Source: Streptomyces sp. Z26 (lineage in GTDB: Bacteria > Actinomycetota > Actinomycetes > Streptomycetales > Streptomycetaceae). Taken from it: 64,000 nucleotides of DNA. The first letter of the stretch is position 1. The number at the start of each line of letters is the position of its first letter. The DNA lies in contig NZ_RCHV01000002.1 of NCBI RefSeq assembly GCF_003665095.1, positions 4,078,501 to 4,142,500 of the forward strand. The letters run 5' to 3'. Shown here one piece after another: positions 15,887 to 24,700 of the stretch. The translations under genes and the position numbers were made by a program. The notes under the pieces are model-generated. The model made no database searches. It worked only from the letters and a program-made list of their open reading frames with translations, and was not told the origin of the DNA.

Positions 15887-16780
15887 GTGAGTGACGAGGT
15901 GGAGCCCGGTCTCGTACGGGTGCGACTGGACCTTTCGTACGACGGCGCGGGCTTCTCCGGCTGGGCGCGTCAGCGCAACCGCCGTACCGTCCAGGAGGAG
16001 TTGGAGGAGGCGCTGCGCGTGGTCCTGCGCCTGGACGCGTCCCCGGACCTGACGGTCGCGGGCCGTACGGACGCGGGGGTGCACGCGCGCGGGCAGGTGG
16101 CGCACGTGGACCTGCCGGAGGCCGTGTGGGCGGAGCAGGGCGGGCAGTTGCGCCGCAGGCTGGCGGGGCGGCTGCCGATGGACGTACGGGTGCACCGGGT
16201 CGCCGAGGCGCCCGCGCACTTCAACGCCCGCTTCTCCGCGGTGTGGCGGCGCTACGCGTACCGCGTCTGCGACCACCCGGCCGGGGTCGACCCGCTGCTG
16301 CGGGGCCATGTGCTGTGGCACAACTGGCCGTTGGATCTGGACGCGATGAACGCCGCCGCCGAACGCCTCCTGGGTGAGCACGACTTCGCGGCCTTCTGCA
16401 AGCGGCGCGAGGGCGCCACCACGATCCGTACGCTGCGCGCGCTGCGCTGGGAACGCCGTACGGACGGGGTGCTGGAGGCGACGGTGCGGGCGGACGCGTT
16501 CTGCCACAACATGGTGCGGGCGCTGGTCGGCGCGATGCTGTTCGTCGGTGACGGGCACCGCCCGGCGACGTGGCCGCGCGAGGTGCTGGCGGCGGGCGTA
16601 CGGGACTCGGCGGTGCAGGTCGTACGGCCGCACGGGCTGACGCTGGAAGAGGTCGGCTACCCGGCGGACGGGGAGCTGGCGGCGCGGAACGCGGCGGCGC
16701 GGAACAGGCGGGTGCTGCCGCTGGAGCCGGTGGCGGGACCGGGCGGCGGCGGTACGGGCGCTGGCGCGGGCTGCTGCTGA
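15887..16780 (+). CDS. truA: tRNA pseudouridine(38-40) synthase
   Basis: TruA converts uridines 38-40 in the anticodon arm of tRNAs to pseudouridine. The 297-aa protein has the active-site motif AGRTDAGVHARGQVAHVDL, whose first Asp is catalytic, at about residues 59-77. It also has HFNARFSAVWRRYAYRV and FCHNMVRALVGAML. The GTG start has no Shine-Dalgarno but sits 7 nt behind a -10 hexamer. The C-terminal 25 residues are low-complexity Gly/Ala. truA after rplQ is a widely conserved order. Confidence 0.95.
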   Translation: MSDEVEPGLVRVRLDLSYDGAGFSGWARQRNRRTVQEELEEALRVVLRLDASPDLTVAGRTDAGVHARGQVAHVDLPEAVWAEQGGQLRRRLAGRLPMDVRVHRVAEAPAHFNARFSAVWRRYAYRVCDHPAGVDPLLRGHVLWHNWPLDLDAMNAAAERLLGEHDFAAFCKRREGATTIRTLRALRWERRTDGVLEATVRADAFCHNMVRALVGAMLFVGDGHRPATWPREVLAAGVRDSAVQVVRPHGLTLEEVGYPADGELAARNAAARNRRVLPLEPVAGPGGGGTGAGAGCC

Positions 16781-16835
16781 GCGACGGGCCGTACGCGGGG
16801 GCCGTACGCGCGGCGGGTGCCCGTACGGCGGGCGG

Positions 16836-17669
16836 TCAGCGCGCGGCGTCCGCGGCGGACTGGTCCTTGCCGCGCTGGAGGATGCGCTCGTAGCCGTACG
16901 CGGAGCCGTCGAGGGCGGCCTGCTTGGCGGGCTCGTCGGCGTCGCCCGCCGGTTTGCCGTCGGTGTGGCCCGCGATGGTGAAGAAGGCGTACCGGCCGAG
17001 GGAGTTGACGGTCGTACGGCAGGTCACGCTGCGGCAGAAGTCCTTCACGTTGCCGCCGGGCAGGGACGCGACGTTCGGCTGGTAGCCGCTCTTCACGGCC
17101 GCCGCGTCGGCCTTCGAGTCGAAGACGCCGACGCCGAGGGTGAACGCGAGGCCCTGCCGTACGTACGTGGCGCGCAGGAACCGCTGGCAGTCGTTGGCCG
17201 CCAGCACCGGGCGGAGGCCGCCGATGGCGCCGGGCGCGCACTCCGGGGAGGCGTCGGTCGAGACACGGGCGTACCGGCGGCCGTCGACGGCGGCTATCTC
17301 GTCCGGGAACAGGGTCTTCTCGGTGAGCGGCGCGGTGTCCTTGCGCGGGTCGTTCAGGAAGTCCTGCGGCGGCGCGGGCGGGCGGTCCTCCTTGAAGGAC
17401 GGCTCGGGCTGGCCGGGCCCCTCGGAGGGCTTCTCCGGGCTCGGAAGCGAACTCGACGCGTCGTCCCCGGAGTCGTCGCCCCCGCCCGCCACCGCCACGG
17501 CGACGATCCCGGCGACCGCGACCGTGGCCAGCGCACCGGCGCCGACCAGCACCCGGCGTCTGCGACGGCTGTGCCGACGCGCCGACTCGTCGGCGAGCGC
17601 CGCCCAGTCGGGCGTGGGTCCGCCCCCGTTCCCCGGGCCCCACTCGGGACCCCCCTGCCCAAAGCTCAT
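16836..17669 (-). CDS. Membrane-anchored protein of unknown function
   Basis: I do not recognise a defined enzyme family. The 277-aa product begins MSFGQGGPEWGPG. It has a cytoplasmic Gly/Pro-rich N-terminus, a basic stop (RRHSRRRRR), one membrane segment around residues 35-60, a Ser/Pro/Asp-rich linker and a C-terminal extracytoplasmic domain of about 190 residues. Two Cys pairs (CAPG and CQRF; CRSVTC) could form disulfides. TAGGAT 7 nt before this ATG supports a leaderless start here rather than at the ATG 9 nt upstream. It converges on truA. Confidence 0.75.
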   Translation of the reverse strand: MSFGQGGPEWGPGNGGGPTPDWAALADESARRHSRRRRRVLVGAGALATVAVAGIVAVAVAGGGDDSGDDASSSLPSPEKPSEGPGQPEPSFKEDRPPAPPQDFLNDPRKDTAPLTEKTLFPDEIAAVDGRRYARVSTDASPECAPGAIGGLRPVLAANDCQRFLRATYVRQGLAFTLGVGVFDSKADAAAVKSGYQPNVASLPGGNVKDFCRSVTCRTTVNSLGRYAFFTIAGHTDGKPAGDADEPAKQAALDGSAYGYERILQRGKDQSAADAAR

Positions 17670-17676
17670 ATCTCGC

Positions 17677-17682
17677 ATCCTA
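17677..17682 (-). promoter_or_regulatory. -10 element for the 16836-17669 gene
   Basis: On the reverse strand TAGGAT ends 7 nt before the ATG at 17669. It overlaps the alternative ATG at 17678, which therefore would not be in the transcript. This decides the start. Confidence 0.5.
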
Positions 17683-17850
17683 GACGGCCCCGGGAGCCGC
17701 AAGGCGGCCCCGTCGCCGCCCTGTTACCGGGGTGCGCGGCCCACCGTTACCCGCCGTACGGGGGCGGGGGACGGGCCGCCGCGGACGACCCCGTACGGCA
17801 CCTCCCCCCGCGCGGTGCGCGACGTGGTGCGGAGGGACGCCGGAAACGGT

Positions 17851-17879
17851 TTGGCGGGGCGCCCGGCCGCGGGGAGAAT
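17851..17879 (+). promoter_or_regulatory. Promoter for the ABC-F gene
   Basis: TTGGCG (17851-17856) and GAGAAT (17874-17879) are separated by 17 bp. The -10 ends 7 nt before the ATG at 17887, so the transcript is probably leaderless. This is one of the few leaderless promoters here with a plausible -35. Confidence 0.55.
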
Positions 17880-17886
17880 CCGGCCC

Positions 17887-19551
17887 ATGGGACACGTCGA
17901 AGCGGCACACCTGGAGTACTTCCTTCCGGACGGCCGCGCGCTGCTCCACGACGTCTCCTTCCGCGTGGGCGAGGGCGCGTCCGTCGCCCTCGTCGGCGCG
18001 AACGGCGCGGGCAAGACGACGCTGCTGCGCCTCGTCACGGGCGAACTCGCCCCGGAGAGCGGGTCGGTGACGGTCAGCGGCGGCCTCGGGGTGATGCCGC
18101 AGTTCGTGGGCTCCGTACGGGACGAGCGGACCGTACGGGACCTGCTGGTGTCCGTCGCCCAGCCGCGCATCCGCACCGCCGCGCGCGCGGTGGACGAGGC
18201 GGAGCTGGCGATGATGACGCGGGACGACGAGGCGGCGCAGCTCCAGTACGCGCAGGCGCTGGCCGACTGGGCGGAGGCGCGCGGGCACGAGGCCGAGACG
18301 CTGTGGGACACGTGCACCGTACGGGCGCTCGGGGTGCCGTACGAGAAGGCGCAGTGGCGGCAGGTGCGGACGCTGTCCGGGGGCGAGCAGAAGCGGCTCG
18401 TGCTGGAGGCGCTGCTGCGCGGCACGGACGAGGTGCTGCTGCTGGACGAGCCCGACAACTACCTGGACGTGCCCGGGAAGCGCTGGCTGGAGGGGCAGCT
18501 GCGGGAGACCCGCAAGACGGTGCTGTTCGTCTCGCACGACCGGGAGTTGCTGGCGCGCGCCGCCGACCGGATCATCAGTGTGGAGCCGGGCCCGGCGGGC
18601 AGCGACGTGTGGGTGCACGGCGCGGGCTTCGCCACGTACCACGAGGCGCGGAAGGAGCGCTTCCTGCGCTTCGAGGAATTGCGCCGCCGCTGGGACGAGC
18701 AGCACGCGCAACTGCGGGCGCTGGTGCAGCGGATGAAGCAGAAGGCGGCCAACAACTCCGACATGGCGTCGCGTTACCGCGCCGCGCAGACCCGGCTGCG
18801 GAAGTTCGAGGAGGCGGGGCCGCCGCAGGAGCCGCCGCGCGAGCAGGACATCCGGATGCGGCTGCGCGGCGGGCGTACGGGCGTCCGGGCGGTGACGTGT
18901 GAGGGCCTCGAACTGACGGGTCTGATGCGGCCGTTCGACCTGGAGGTGTACTACGGCGAGCGGGTCGCGGTGCTCGGCTCCAACGGCTCCGGCAAGTCGC
19001 ACTTCCTGCGGCTGCTGGCGAGCGGCGCGCCGGGGGAGACCGGCGGCGGGCCGGGCGCCGGGGAGGCGGTCCCGCACACCGGGACGTGGAAGCTGGGCGC
19101 GCGCGTGGTCCCCGGCCACTTCGCGCAGACGCACGCGCACCCGGAGCTGGCGGGTCGTACGCTCCTGGACATCCTGTGGCTCGACCACGCCCGCGCGCGC
19201 GGGACGGCGATGAACACGCTGCGCCGGTACGAGCTGACGCAGCAGGCGGAGCAGCCGTTCGGCAAGCTGTCGGGCGGGCAGCAGGCGCGCTTCCAGATCC
19301 TGCTGCTGGAGCTGTCGGGCGCCACCGCGCTGCTGCTGGACGAGCCGACGGACAACCTGGACCTGGAGAGCGCGGAGGCGCTCCAGGAAGGGCTGGAGGC
19401 GTTCGAGGGCACGGTGTTGGCGGTGACGCACGACCGGTGGTTCGCGCGGTCCTTCGACCGGTTCCTGGTGTTCGGCGCGGACGGGCGCGTACGGGAGGTG
19501 CCGGAGGCCGTGTGGGACGAGGGGCGCGTCGCGCGGGACCGTACGGGCTGA
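17887..19551 (+). CDS. ABC-F family ATPase (ribosome-associated)
   Basis: ABC-F proteins are soluble twin-ATPase proteins that act on ribosomes, either in translation control or antibiotic resistance. The 554-aa product has Walker A GANGAGKTT at 37-45, signature LSGGEQKRL and Walker B LLLDEPDNYLD in the first half. The second half has GSNGSGKSH, LSGGQQARF and LLLDEPTDNLD. A charged linker between them (RRRWDEQHAQLRALVQRMKQK) is the P-site tRNA interaction motif region. No membrane segments. Whether it gives drug resistance cannot be told from sequence. The first ATG with homology was chosen. Confidence 0.9.
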   Translation: MGHVEAAHLEYFLPDGRALLHDVSFRVGEGASVALVGANGAGKTTLLRLVTGELAPESGSVTVSGGLGVMPQFVGSVRDERTVRDLLVSVAQPRIRTAARAVDEAELAMMTRDDEAAQLQYAQALADWAEARGHEAETLWDTCTVRALGVPYEKAQWRQVRTLSGGEQKRLVLEALLRGTDEVLLLDEPDNYLDVPGKRWLEGQLRETRKTVLFVSHDRELLARAADRIISVEPGPAGSDVWVHGAGFATYHEARKERFLRFEELRRRWDEQHAQLRALVQRMKQKAANNSDMASRYRAAQTRLRKFEEAGPPQEPPREQDIRMRLRGGRTGVRAVTCEGLELTGLMRPFDLEVYYGERVAVLGSNGSGKSHFLRLLASGAPGETGGGPGAGEAVPHTGTWKLGARVVPGHFAQTHAHPELAGRTLLDILWLDHARARGTAMNTLRRYELTQQAEQPFGKLSGGQQARFQILLLELSGATALLLDEPTDNLDLESAEALQEGLEAFEGTVLAVTHDRWFARSFDRFLVFGADGRVREVPEAVWDEGRVARDRTG

Positions 19552-19589
19552 CGTACGCGGGCGGGGCGGGAGGCGGCCGGGGGCCGGTT

Positions 19590-19619
19590 TTGACCGGCGT
19601 GCGGCGCGCCGGGTATCCT
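19590..19619 (+). promoter_or_regulatory. Promoter of the rplM-rpsI operon
   Basis: TTGACC (19590-19595) and TATCCT (19614-19619) are separated by 18 bp, a good vegetative-type promoter. The predicted start near 19626 leaves a leader of about 205 nt before the rplM GTG. A small hairpin CTCGGT/ACCGAG (19705-19722) lies in the leader. Confidence 0.6.
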
Positions 19620-19831
19620 GCTGGTTCGTTATGTGTATTGGCTTGCTCATTCTCACGTGAGGGGCCCTTACACCGGCCCACCGGCCGGTCACCAGTGATC
19701 AGCACTCGGTTGCGTCACCGAGGTGCGGTCAATGCTGTCGTGATCTGCGGGCGGCCTTGTCAGGACCCTGTCCCTCGGGCCACTCGGCATGGGGGCTCCA
19801 TCACTGTAGAGAAGAAGCGAAGGCTACGACC

Positions 19832-20275
19832 GTGCGTACGTTCAGCCCAAAGCCCGGCGATGTCCAGCGCCAGTGGCACGTCATCGACGCGCAGGATGTC
19901 GTCCTGGGCCGTCTGGCGACCCAGGCCGCCACCCTTCTCCGGGGCAAGCACAAGCCGGTGTACGCGCCTCACGTCGACACCGGTGACTTCGTCATCGTCA
20001 TCAACGCCGACAAGGTGCACCTCTCCGGTAACAAGCGGACCCAGAAGCTGGCCTACCGGCACTCCGGTTACCCGGGCGGTCTGCGTTCCGTCCGCTACGA
20101 CGAGCTGCTGGCGAAGAACCCGGAGAAGGCCGTCGAGAAGGCCGTCAAGGGCATGCTCCCGAAGAACACCCTCGGCCGGCAGATGCTCTCGAAGCTGAAG
20201 GTCTACTCGGGCGACCAGCACCCGCACGCCGCCCAGCAGCCCGTCCCGTTCGAGATCAGCCAGGTCGCGCAGTAG
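19832..20275 (+). CDS. rplM: 50S ribosomal protein L13
   Basis: L13 is an early 50S assembly protein. The GTG start gives the canonical 147 aa, beginning MRTFSPKPGDVQRQWHVIDAQ. It contains HKPVYAPHVDTGDFVIVINADKV and the signature RHSGYPGGLR. GAAGCGAAGG lies upstream. The in-frame ATG at 19757 would add a non-homologous tail. Co-transcribed with rpsI, 41 nt downstream, as in nearly all bacteria. Confidence 0.97.
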   Translation: MRTFSPKPGDVQRQWHVIDAQDVVLGRLATQAATLLRGKHKPVYAPHVDTGDFVIVINADKVHLSGNKRTQKLAYRHSGYPGGLRSVRYDELLAKNPEKAVEKAVKGMLPKNTLGRQMLSKLKVYSGDQHPHAAQQPVPFEISQVAQ

Positions 20276-20316
20276 TTCCGGCCACCACCTAAGACGAAGA
20301 GAAACCAGGAGCATTC

Positions 20317-20838
20317 GTGGCCGAGACCACCGCCGAGACGCCCGTCGCCGACGAGAACGTCGCCGAGGACGTCCAGGAGTACACGACCGAGACCCCCGAC
20401 GCGCCGGAGGAGTACACCTCCGAGTCCCTCGCGTCCCGCTTCGGTGACCCGCAGCCCGCCGCGGGCACCGGTCGCCGCAAGAACGCCATCGCCCGCGTGC
20501 GCATCGTGCCGGGCAGCGGCAAGTGGAAGATCAACGGCCGCACCCTGGAGGGGTACTTCCCCAACAAGGTGCACCAGCAGGAGGTCAACGAGCCCTTCAA
20601 GGTGCTCGAGCTGGACGACCGTTACGACGTCGTCGCCCGTATCGCGGGTGGCGGCATCTCCGGCCAGGCCGGTGCGCTGCGCCTCGGTGTGGCCCGCGCG
20701 CTGAACGAGGCGGACGTGGACAACAACCGCGGCCCCCTCAAGAAGGCCGGGTTCCTGACCCGCGACGCCCGCGCCGTCGAGCGCAAGAAGGCCGGTCTGA
20801 AGAAGGCCCGTAAGGGCACGCAGTACAGCAAGCGCTGA
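20317..20838 (+). CDS. rpsI: 30S ribosomal protein S9
   Basis: S9 sends its C-terminal tail into the P site to touch tRNA. The 173-aa product starts at GTG behind CAGGAG. The first 45 or so residues are an acidic extension (Glu, Asp, Thr-rich) typical of actinobacteria. The S9 domain starts at GTGRRKNAIARVRIVPGSGK and ends with the universal KKARKGTQYSKR. A 15-bp perfect stem-loop follows. Confidence 0.97.
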   Translation: MAETTAETPVADENVAEDVQEYTTETPDAPEEYTSESLASRFGDPQPAAGTGRRKNAIARVRIVPGSGKWKINGRTLEGYFPNKVHQQEVNEPFKVLELDDRYDVVARIAGGGISGQAGALRLGVARALNEADVDNNRGPLKKAGFLTRDARAVERKKAGLKKARKGTQYSKR

Positions 20839-20879
20839 CCCTGGCGCCGGCTGGCTGCCGCATGCCGATTCTGTGGTGA

Positions 20880-20912
20880 CGCCCTGGCGACACGTTACGT
20901 GTCGCCAGGGCG
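20880..20912 (+). terminator. Rho-independent-type terminator after rpsI
   Basis: CGCCCTGGCGACACG (20880-20894) and its exact complement (20898-20912) form a 15-bp stem with a TTA loop, followed by TTCGCTTTGT. This is the clearest terminator in the window. It separates rplM-rpsI from glmM. Confidence 0.85.
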
Positions 20913-20977
20913 TTCGCTTTGTACGTTGAGGGAATCCGGAAACCTTCCGGTGTCCGCGCGATTCGGAGGAACGACCA

Positions 20978-22336
20978 GTGGCACGACTCTTCGGTACGGA
21001 CGGTGTGCGCGGCGTGGCCAACGGCGGTCTGACGGCCGAGATGACTCTCGGCCTGTCCGTCGCCGCGGCCCACGTGCTCGCCGAGGCGGGCACGTTCGAG
21101 GGGCACCGCCCGGTCGCGGTCGTCGGACGGGACCCGCGCGCGTCCGGGGAGTTCCTGGAGGCCGCCGTGGTGGCGGGCCTGGCCAGCGCCGGTGTCGACG
21201 TGCTGCGGGTGGGCGTGCTGCCGACGCCCGCGGTGGCGTACCTGACCGGTTCGCTCGGCGCGGACCTCGGCGTGATGCTGTCCGCCAGCCACAACCCGAT
21301 GCCGGACAACGGCATCAAGTTCTTCGCGCGCGGCGGCCACAAGCTCGCGGACGAGCTGGAGGACCGGATCGAGCACACGTACCGGGAGCACGAGGGCGGT
21401 CGCCCCTGGGACCGTCCGACGGGCGCCGGGGTGGGGCGCGTACGCGACTACGACGAGGGCTTCGACAACTACGTGGCGCACCTCGTCGGCGTCCTGCCGA
21501 ACCGGCTCGACGGGCTCAGCGTCGTCATCGACGGCGCGCACGGCGCGGCGGCCCGGGTGTCCCCGGAGGCGTTCGCGCGGGCGGGCGCGGCCGTGACGAC
21601 GGTCGGTACGGAGCCCGACGGGCTGAACATCAACGACGGCTGCGGCTCCACCCACCTCGACGTGCTGCGCGCGGCCGTCGTCGAGCACGGCGCCGACCTG
21701 GGGGTCGCGCACGACGGCGACGCGGACCGCTGCCTCGCGGTCGACGCCGAGGGCAACGAGATCGACGGCGACCAGATCCTCGCCGTACTCGCCGTGGCCA
21801 TGCGGGACGCCGGGGCGCTGCGGAAGAACACCGTCGTGGCCACCGTGATGTCCAACCTCGGCTTCAAGCTGGCCATGGGCCGCGAGGGCGTGGAGCTGCT
21901 CCAGACGGCGGTCGGGGACCGGTACGTGCTGGAGGAGATGAAGCGCGGCGGCTACTCGCTCGGCGGCGAGCAGTCCGGCCACGTCATCGCACTGGACCAC
22001 GCGACGACCGGCGACGGCACCCTCACCGGCCTGATGCTGGCCGCCCGCGTCGCGGCCACCGGCCGTTCGCTCGCGGAGCTGGCGGGCGTGATGGAGCGGC
22101 TGCCGCAGGTGCTGATCAACGTGCCGGACGTGGACCGTACGCGCGTCGACACCTCCGCCGAGCTGGCCGCCGCGGTCGCGGAGGCGGAGCGGGAGCTGGG
22201 CGAGACCGGCCGCGTGCTGCTGCGCCCGTCGGGCACGGAGCCGCTGGTACGGGTCATGGTGGAGGCCGCCGAGACCGAACTGGCGCGGTCGGTCGCGGAC
22301 CGGCTGGCGGACGTGGTGAAGCGGGTGCTCGGCTGA
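20978..22336 (+). CDS. glmM: Phosphoglucosamine mutase
   Basis: GlmM turns glucosamine-6-phosphate into glucosamine-1-phosphate for UDP-GlcNAc and cell-wall synthesis. The 452-aa protein begins MARLFGTDGVRGVAN at a GTG behind GGAGGA. The phosphoserine loop SASHNP is at residues 102-107, the metal loop HDGDADRC near 244, and the C-terminal phosphate-binding RPSGTEPLVRVMVE near 419. It works directly after GlmS, which is encoded about 2.4 kb downstream. Confidence 0.97.
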   Translation: MARLFGTDGVRGVANGGLTAEMTLGLSVAAAHVLAEAGTFEGHRPVAVVGRDPRASGEFLEAAVVAGLASAGVDVLRVGVLPTPAVAYLTGSLGADLGVMLSASHNPMPDNGIKFFARGGHKLADELEDRIEHTYREHEGGRPWDRPTGAGVGRVRDYDEGFDNYVAHLVGVLPNRLDGLSVVIDGAHGAAARVSPEAFARAGAAVTTVGTEPDGLNINDGCGSTHLDVLRAAVVEHGADLGVAHDGDADRCLAVDAEGNEIDGDQILAVLAVAMRDAGALRKNTVVATVMSNLGFKLAMGREGVELLQTAVGDRYVLEEMKRGGYSLGGEQSGHVIALDHATTGDGTLTGLMLAARVAATGRSLAELAGVMERLPQVLINVPDVDRTRVDTSAELAAAVAEAERELGETGRVLLRPSGTEPLVRVMVEAAETELARSVADRLADVVKRVLG

Positions 22337-22400
22337 CGGGCGTGCGCCGCTGACGGGCGGCGGGTACGGAGCGCTGGTACGGGGCGCCGCGGCCGTACGG

Positions 22401-22430
22401 CACCGGCCCGTGGCGCGTCACGGGCCGGTG
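22401..22430. terminator. Bidirectional terminator between glmM and the 22418 gene
   Basis: CACCGGCCCGTG (22401-22412) and CACGGGCCGGTG (22419-22430) form a perfect 12-bp stem with a 6-nt loop. It lies between converging genes and overlaps the last 13 bp of the reverse-strand one, so it can serve both. Confidence 0.7.
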
Positions 22431-22960
22431 AAGCCGATGACCCGCCGCCAGCTCAGCTCGTGCACCCCGTCGCCGTCCTCCCGCCGGAAGACGACCCGCT
22501 GGCCGCTCCAGGAGAAGCGCGTCCACGCGAACCCGTCGTCGTGCCACACGCGGCGCGTGTCCCAGTCGTCGAGGTCGCCGGTCCCGACGGCGACGACCAC
22601 CACCTCGGGCGGGGAGTCGGCGTAGCAGCCGGGCGGGTGGTCCGCGACGACGGCCACGGTGTTCCGGTACGTGCTGAGCCGTACGCCGCACTCGTCGTCC
22701 CCGGGTCCGCCGTACAGCACCTTCGGCGCCGACCACGCGTCGTCCCCGGCGTCCGCGCCGTCCCGGTGCCGTTCGACCAGGCCCCGCTGCGTCCAGCGCA
22801 CCGAGACCTGCCGACCGTCCGCCAGCTCGATCGGCCCGTCCGTCCCGTACGCCGTCGCGTCCGGCGTCTCGATGGGCCACTCCACGCACCCGTACCACGC
22901 TCCCGCGACGGCGAGCGTCAGGGCGGCGGTCGCCAGGGCCCGCCTCGTCCGCCTCCGCAT
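22418..22960 (-). CDS. Secreted or membrane-anchored protein of unknown function
   Basis: No family recognised. The 180-aa product begins MRRRTRRALATAALTLAVAG, a basic stretch then one hydrophobic segment, so it is exported or anchored. The Cys at 25 follows WYG and does not make a proper lipobox. The rest looks beta-rich with aromatic residues (CVEWPIETP, WTRFSWSGQRVVFRRED) and two further Cys (near 91 and 110). It faces glmM and lies downstream of the coaA stop on the other side, reading on the same strand as coaA. Confidence 0.7.
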   Translation of the reverse strand: MRRRTRRALATAALTLAVAGAWYGCVEWPIETPDATAYGTDGPIELADGRQVSVRWTQRGLVERHRDGADAGDDAWSAPKVLYGGPGDDECGVRLSTYRNTVAVVADHPPGCYADSPPEVVVVAVGTGDLDDWDTRRVWHDDGFAWTRFSWSGQRVVFRREDGDGVHELSWRRVIGFTGP

Positions 22961-23059
22961 ACCGCCGTCCCCCGCCCCCGCCCTCGCCGTGCCGTACGGG
23001 GAGGACGGACGTACGCGCCGCCCGGTTCCGCGGCGTGCCGTACGGGCGGCCCGGGGGCG

Positions 23060-24082
23060 TCAGAGCTTGCGCAGCGACAGCCGCTCCACCTTGTGGTCCG
23101 GCCCCTTGTGCAGCTGGAGGGTGGCGCGACCGCGCGTGGGGGCGATGTTCTCGCTGAGGTTGGGCTGGTTGATGGTGCGCCAGGTGTTCCGCGCGTACTC
23201 CAGGGCCTCGTCCTCGGACACCTGCGTGTACTTCCGGAAGTACGACGCCGGGTCCTGGAACGCGGTCGCGCGCAACGCCCGGAAGCGGTCCAGGTACCAG
23301 CCCTGGATGTCGTCGATGCGCGCGTCCACGTACACGGAGAAGTCGAAGTAGTCCGACAGCGCCAGCCGGGTGCGGCCGTCCTGGCCGGGCATCGCGGGCT
23401 GGAGCACGTTCAGCCCCTCGACGATCAGGATGTCCGGGCGGTCCACCGTGAGGCGTTCGCCCGGCACGATGTCGTAGATCAGGTGCGAGTAGACGGGCGC
23501 GGAGACGCGTGCCTTGCCGGACTTCACGTCGGCCACGAAGCGGATCAGCGCGCGCCGGTCGAACGACTCGGGGAAGCCCTTGCGCGCCATCAGGCCGCGC
23601 CGGTGCAGCTCCGCGTTGGGCAGCAGGAAGCCGTCCGTGGTGACCAGCTCCACGTGCGGGTGCTCCGGCCACTGGGCGAGCAGCGCCCGCAGCAGCCGCG
23701 AGACGGTCGACTTGCCGACGGCGACGCTGCCCGCGACGCCGATGACGAACGGCGTGCCGCGCTGCGCGCCACCGTTCCCGGCGTCCCCGAGGAACGTGCT
23801 GACGGCGCCGCGCAGGCCGTGCGTGGCGCCGACGTAGAGGTTGAGGAGCCGGGACAGCGGCAGGTAGACGTCCCGGACCTCGTCGAGGTCTATCACGTCA
23901 CCGAGGCCGCGCAGCTGCTCGACCTCGTCGGCGGTGAGCGCCAGGGGAGTGCGTTCGCGCAGGGCGCTCCACTCGCTGCGGGACAGGTCGACGTACGGCT
24001 TCGCCGTCCTGGCGGGCTTCGCCGTCCGGGGCGTACGGGCCGATCCGGCCGAACTGGTCGTGCTGGCGGTTTTCGAGGGCAC
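23060..24082 (-). CDS. coaA: Type I pantothenate kinase
   Basis: CoaA phosphorylates pantothenate, the first step of coenzyme A synthesis. The 340-aa product has the P-loop GVAGSVAVGKST at residues 115-126, then LVTTDGFLLPNAEL and YDIVPGERLTVDRPDILIVEGLNVLQ, all type I hallmarks. The GTG at 24082 was chosen because CAGAAT sits 6 nt upstream, indicating a leaderless transcript. The frame runs 74 codons further upstream without homology. The N-terminal 28 residues are Ser/Thr/Ala-rich. Confidence 0.95.
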   Translation of the reverse strand: MPSKTASTTSSAGSARTPRTAKPARTAKPYVDLSRSEWSALRERTPLALTADEVEQLRGLGDVIDLDEVRDVYLPLSRLLNLYVGATHGLRGAVSTFLGDAGNGGAQRGTPFVIGVAGSVAVGKSTVSRLLRALLAQWPEHPHVELVTTDGFLLPNAELHRRGLMARKGFPESFDRRALIRFVADVKSGKARVSAPVYSHLIYDIVPGERLTVDRPDILIVEGLNVLQPAMPGQDGRTRLALSDYFDFSVYVDARIDDIQGWYLDRFRALRATAFQDPASYFRKYTQVSEDEALEYARNTWRTINQPNLSENIAPTRGRATLQLHKGPDHKVERLSLRKL

Positions 24083-24088
24083 GTTCCC

Positions 24089-24094
24089 ATTCTG
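24089..24094 (-). promoter_or_regulatory. -10 element for a leaderless coaA transcript
   Basis: On the reverse strand CAGAAT ends 6 nt before the coaA GTG. It supports that GTG as the start. No clear -35. Confidence 0.45.
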
Positions 24095-24313
24095 CGCGGG
24101 CCGCGCGGACGTTCCCTGCCGGGGTGCCCCGAGCGGGCACGGGCCTGCGGCCTGGGCGTACGCGGCGGGTGTGCGGGGGCGGGCGCTCCGGCTGTGCGCG
24201 GGGGGCGGGGAAAGAGCGGGGAAAGAGTGCGGAAAAGGTGTACGCGGGGGTGTACGCGGCCGGGGCCCGGGGTCTAGGTTCCGTCGGACGCGCCGCCGAT
24301 CCATGGGGGGACC

Positions 24314-24586
24314 ATGGCATCACTGCTCGCACGCATCCGGCGGGGCCGCGCAGCCCCGCCCTTACCCGCGCCCGCCCCCGCGCCGCCGCCCGCCCCGTAC
24401 GCGCCCGCGCGCCGCCGCGGCCGTACGCAGGAGGAGATCGCGGCGGAGCTGCCGGACGACGACCTGCGGGAGGACCTGGGGGAGTCGCTGGACCTGTACG
24501 TGCTGGGGAGCAAGCCGCGGTGCGAGGAGGCGGAGTACCTGGAGCTGCTGCGCGACGCCATCGACCGCATGGAGGACGAGCGCTGA
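24314..24586 (+). CDS. Small conserved-looking protein of unknown function
   Basis: The 90-aa product begins MASLLARIRRGR, then a Pro/Ala-rich linker (residues 14-35). An acidic helical part follows with RTQEEIAAELPDDDLREDL and EEAEYLELLRDAIDRMEDER. GGGGGGACC precedes the ATG. The coding bias and strong charge pattern suggest a real gene, but no function can be assigned. It diverges from coaA and precedes glmS by 114 nt. Confidence 0.65.
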   Translation: MASLLARIRRGRAAPPLPAPAPAPPPAPYAPARRRGRTQEEIAAELPDDDLREDLGESLDLYVLGSKPRCEEAEYLELLRDAIDRMEDER

Positions 24587-24688
24587 GACGCCGCCCGCGT
24601 ACGGCGGTGAGCGTCGCTCGTACGACAGCCCCCGCCAGGTCCGTACCAGCCGGGCACGGCGGGGCGCGGGGCGGGCGACGGGCCGTCG

Positions 24689-24694
24689 TAGGCT
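24689..24694 (+). promoter_or_regulatory. -10 element for a leaderless glmS transcript
   Basis: TAGGCT ends 6 nt before the glmS ATG, which has no Shine-Dalgarno sequence. The same hexamer at the same spacing precedes tsaB at 58247. Confidence 0.6.
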
Positions 24695-24700
24695 GCGCGC

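Noticed and set aside
16965..18902. A 645-codon forward frame across the 16836 gene and ABC-F
   Set aside because: Composition is Arg/Gly/Ala shadow-like; real genes on both strands explain the DNA.
24083..24700. glmS ribozyme or riboswitch
   Set aside because: The glmS ATG is preceded by a -10 element only 6 nt away and a small ORF lies upstream, leaving no leader RNA.
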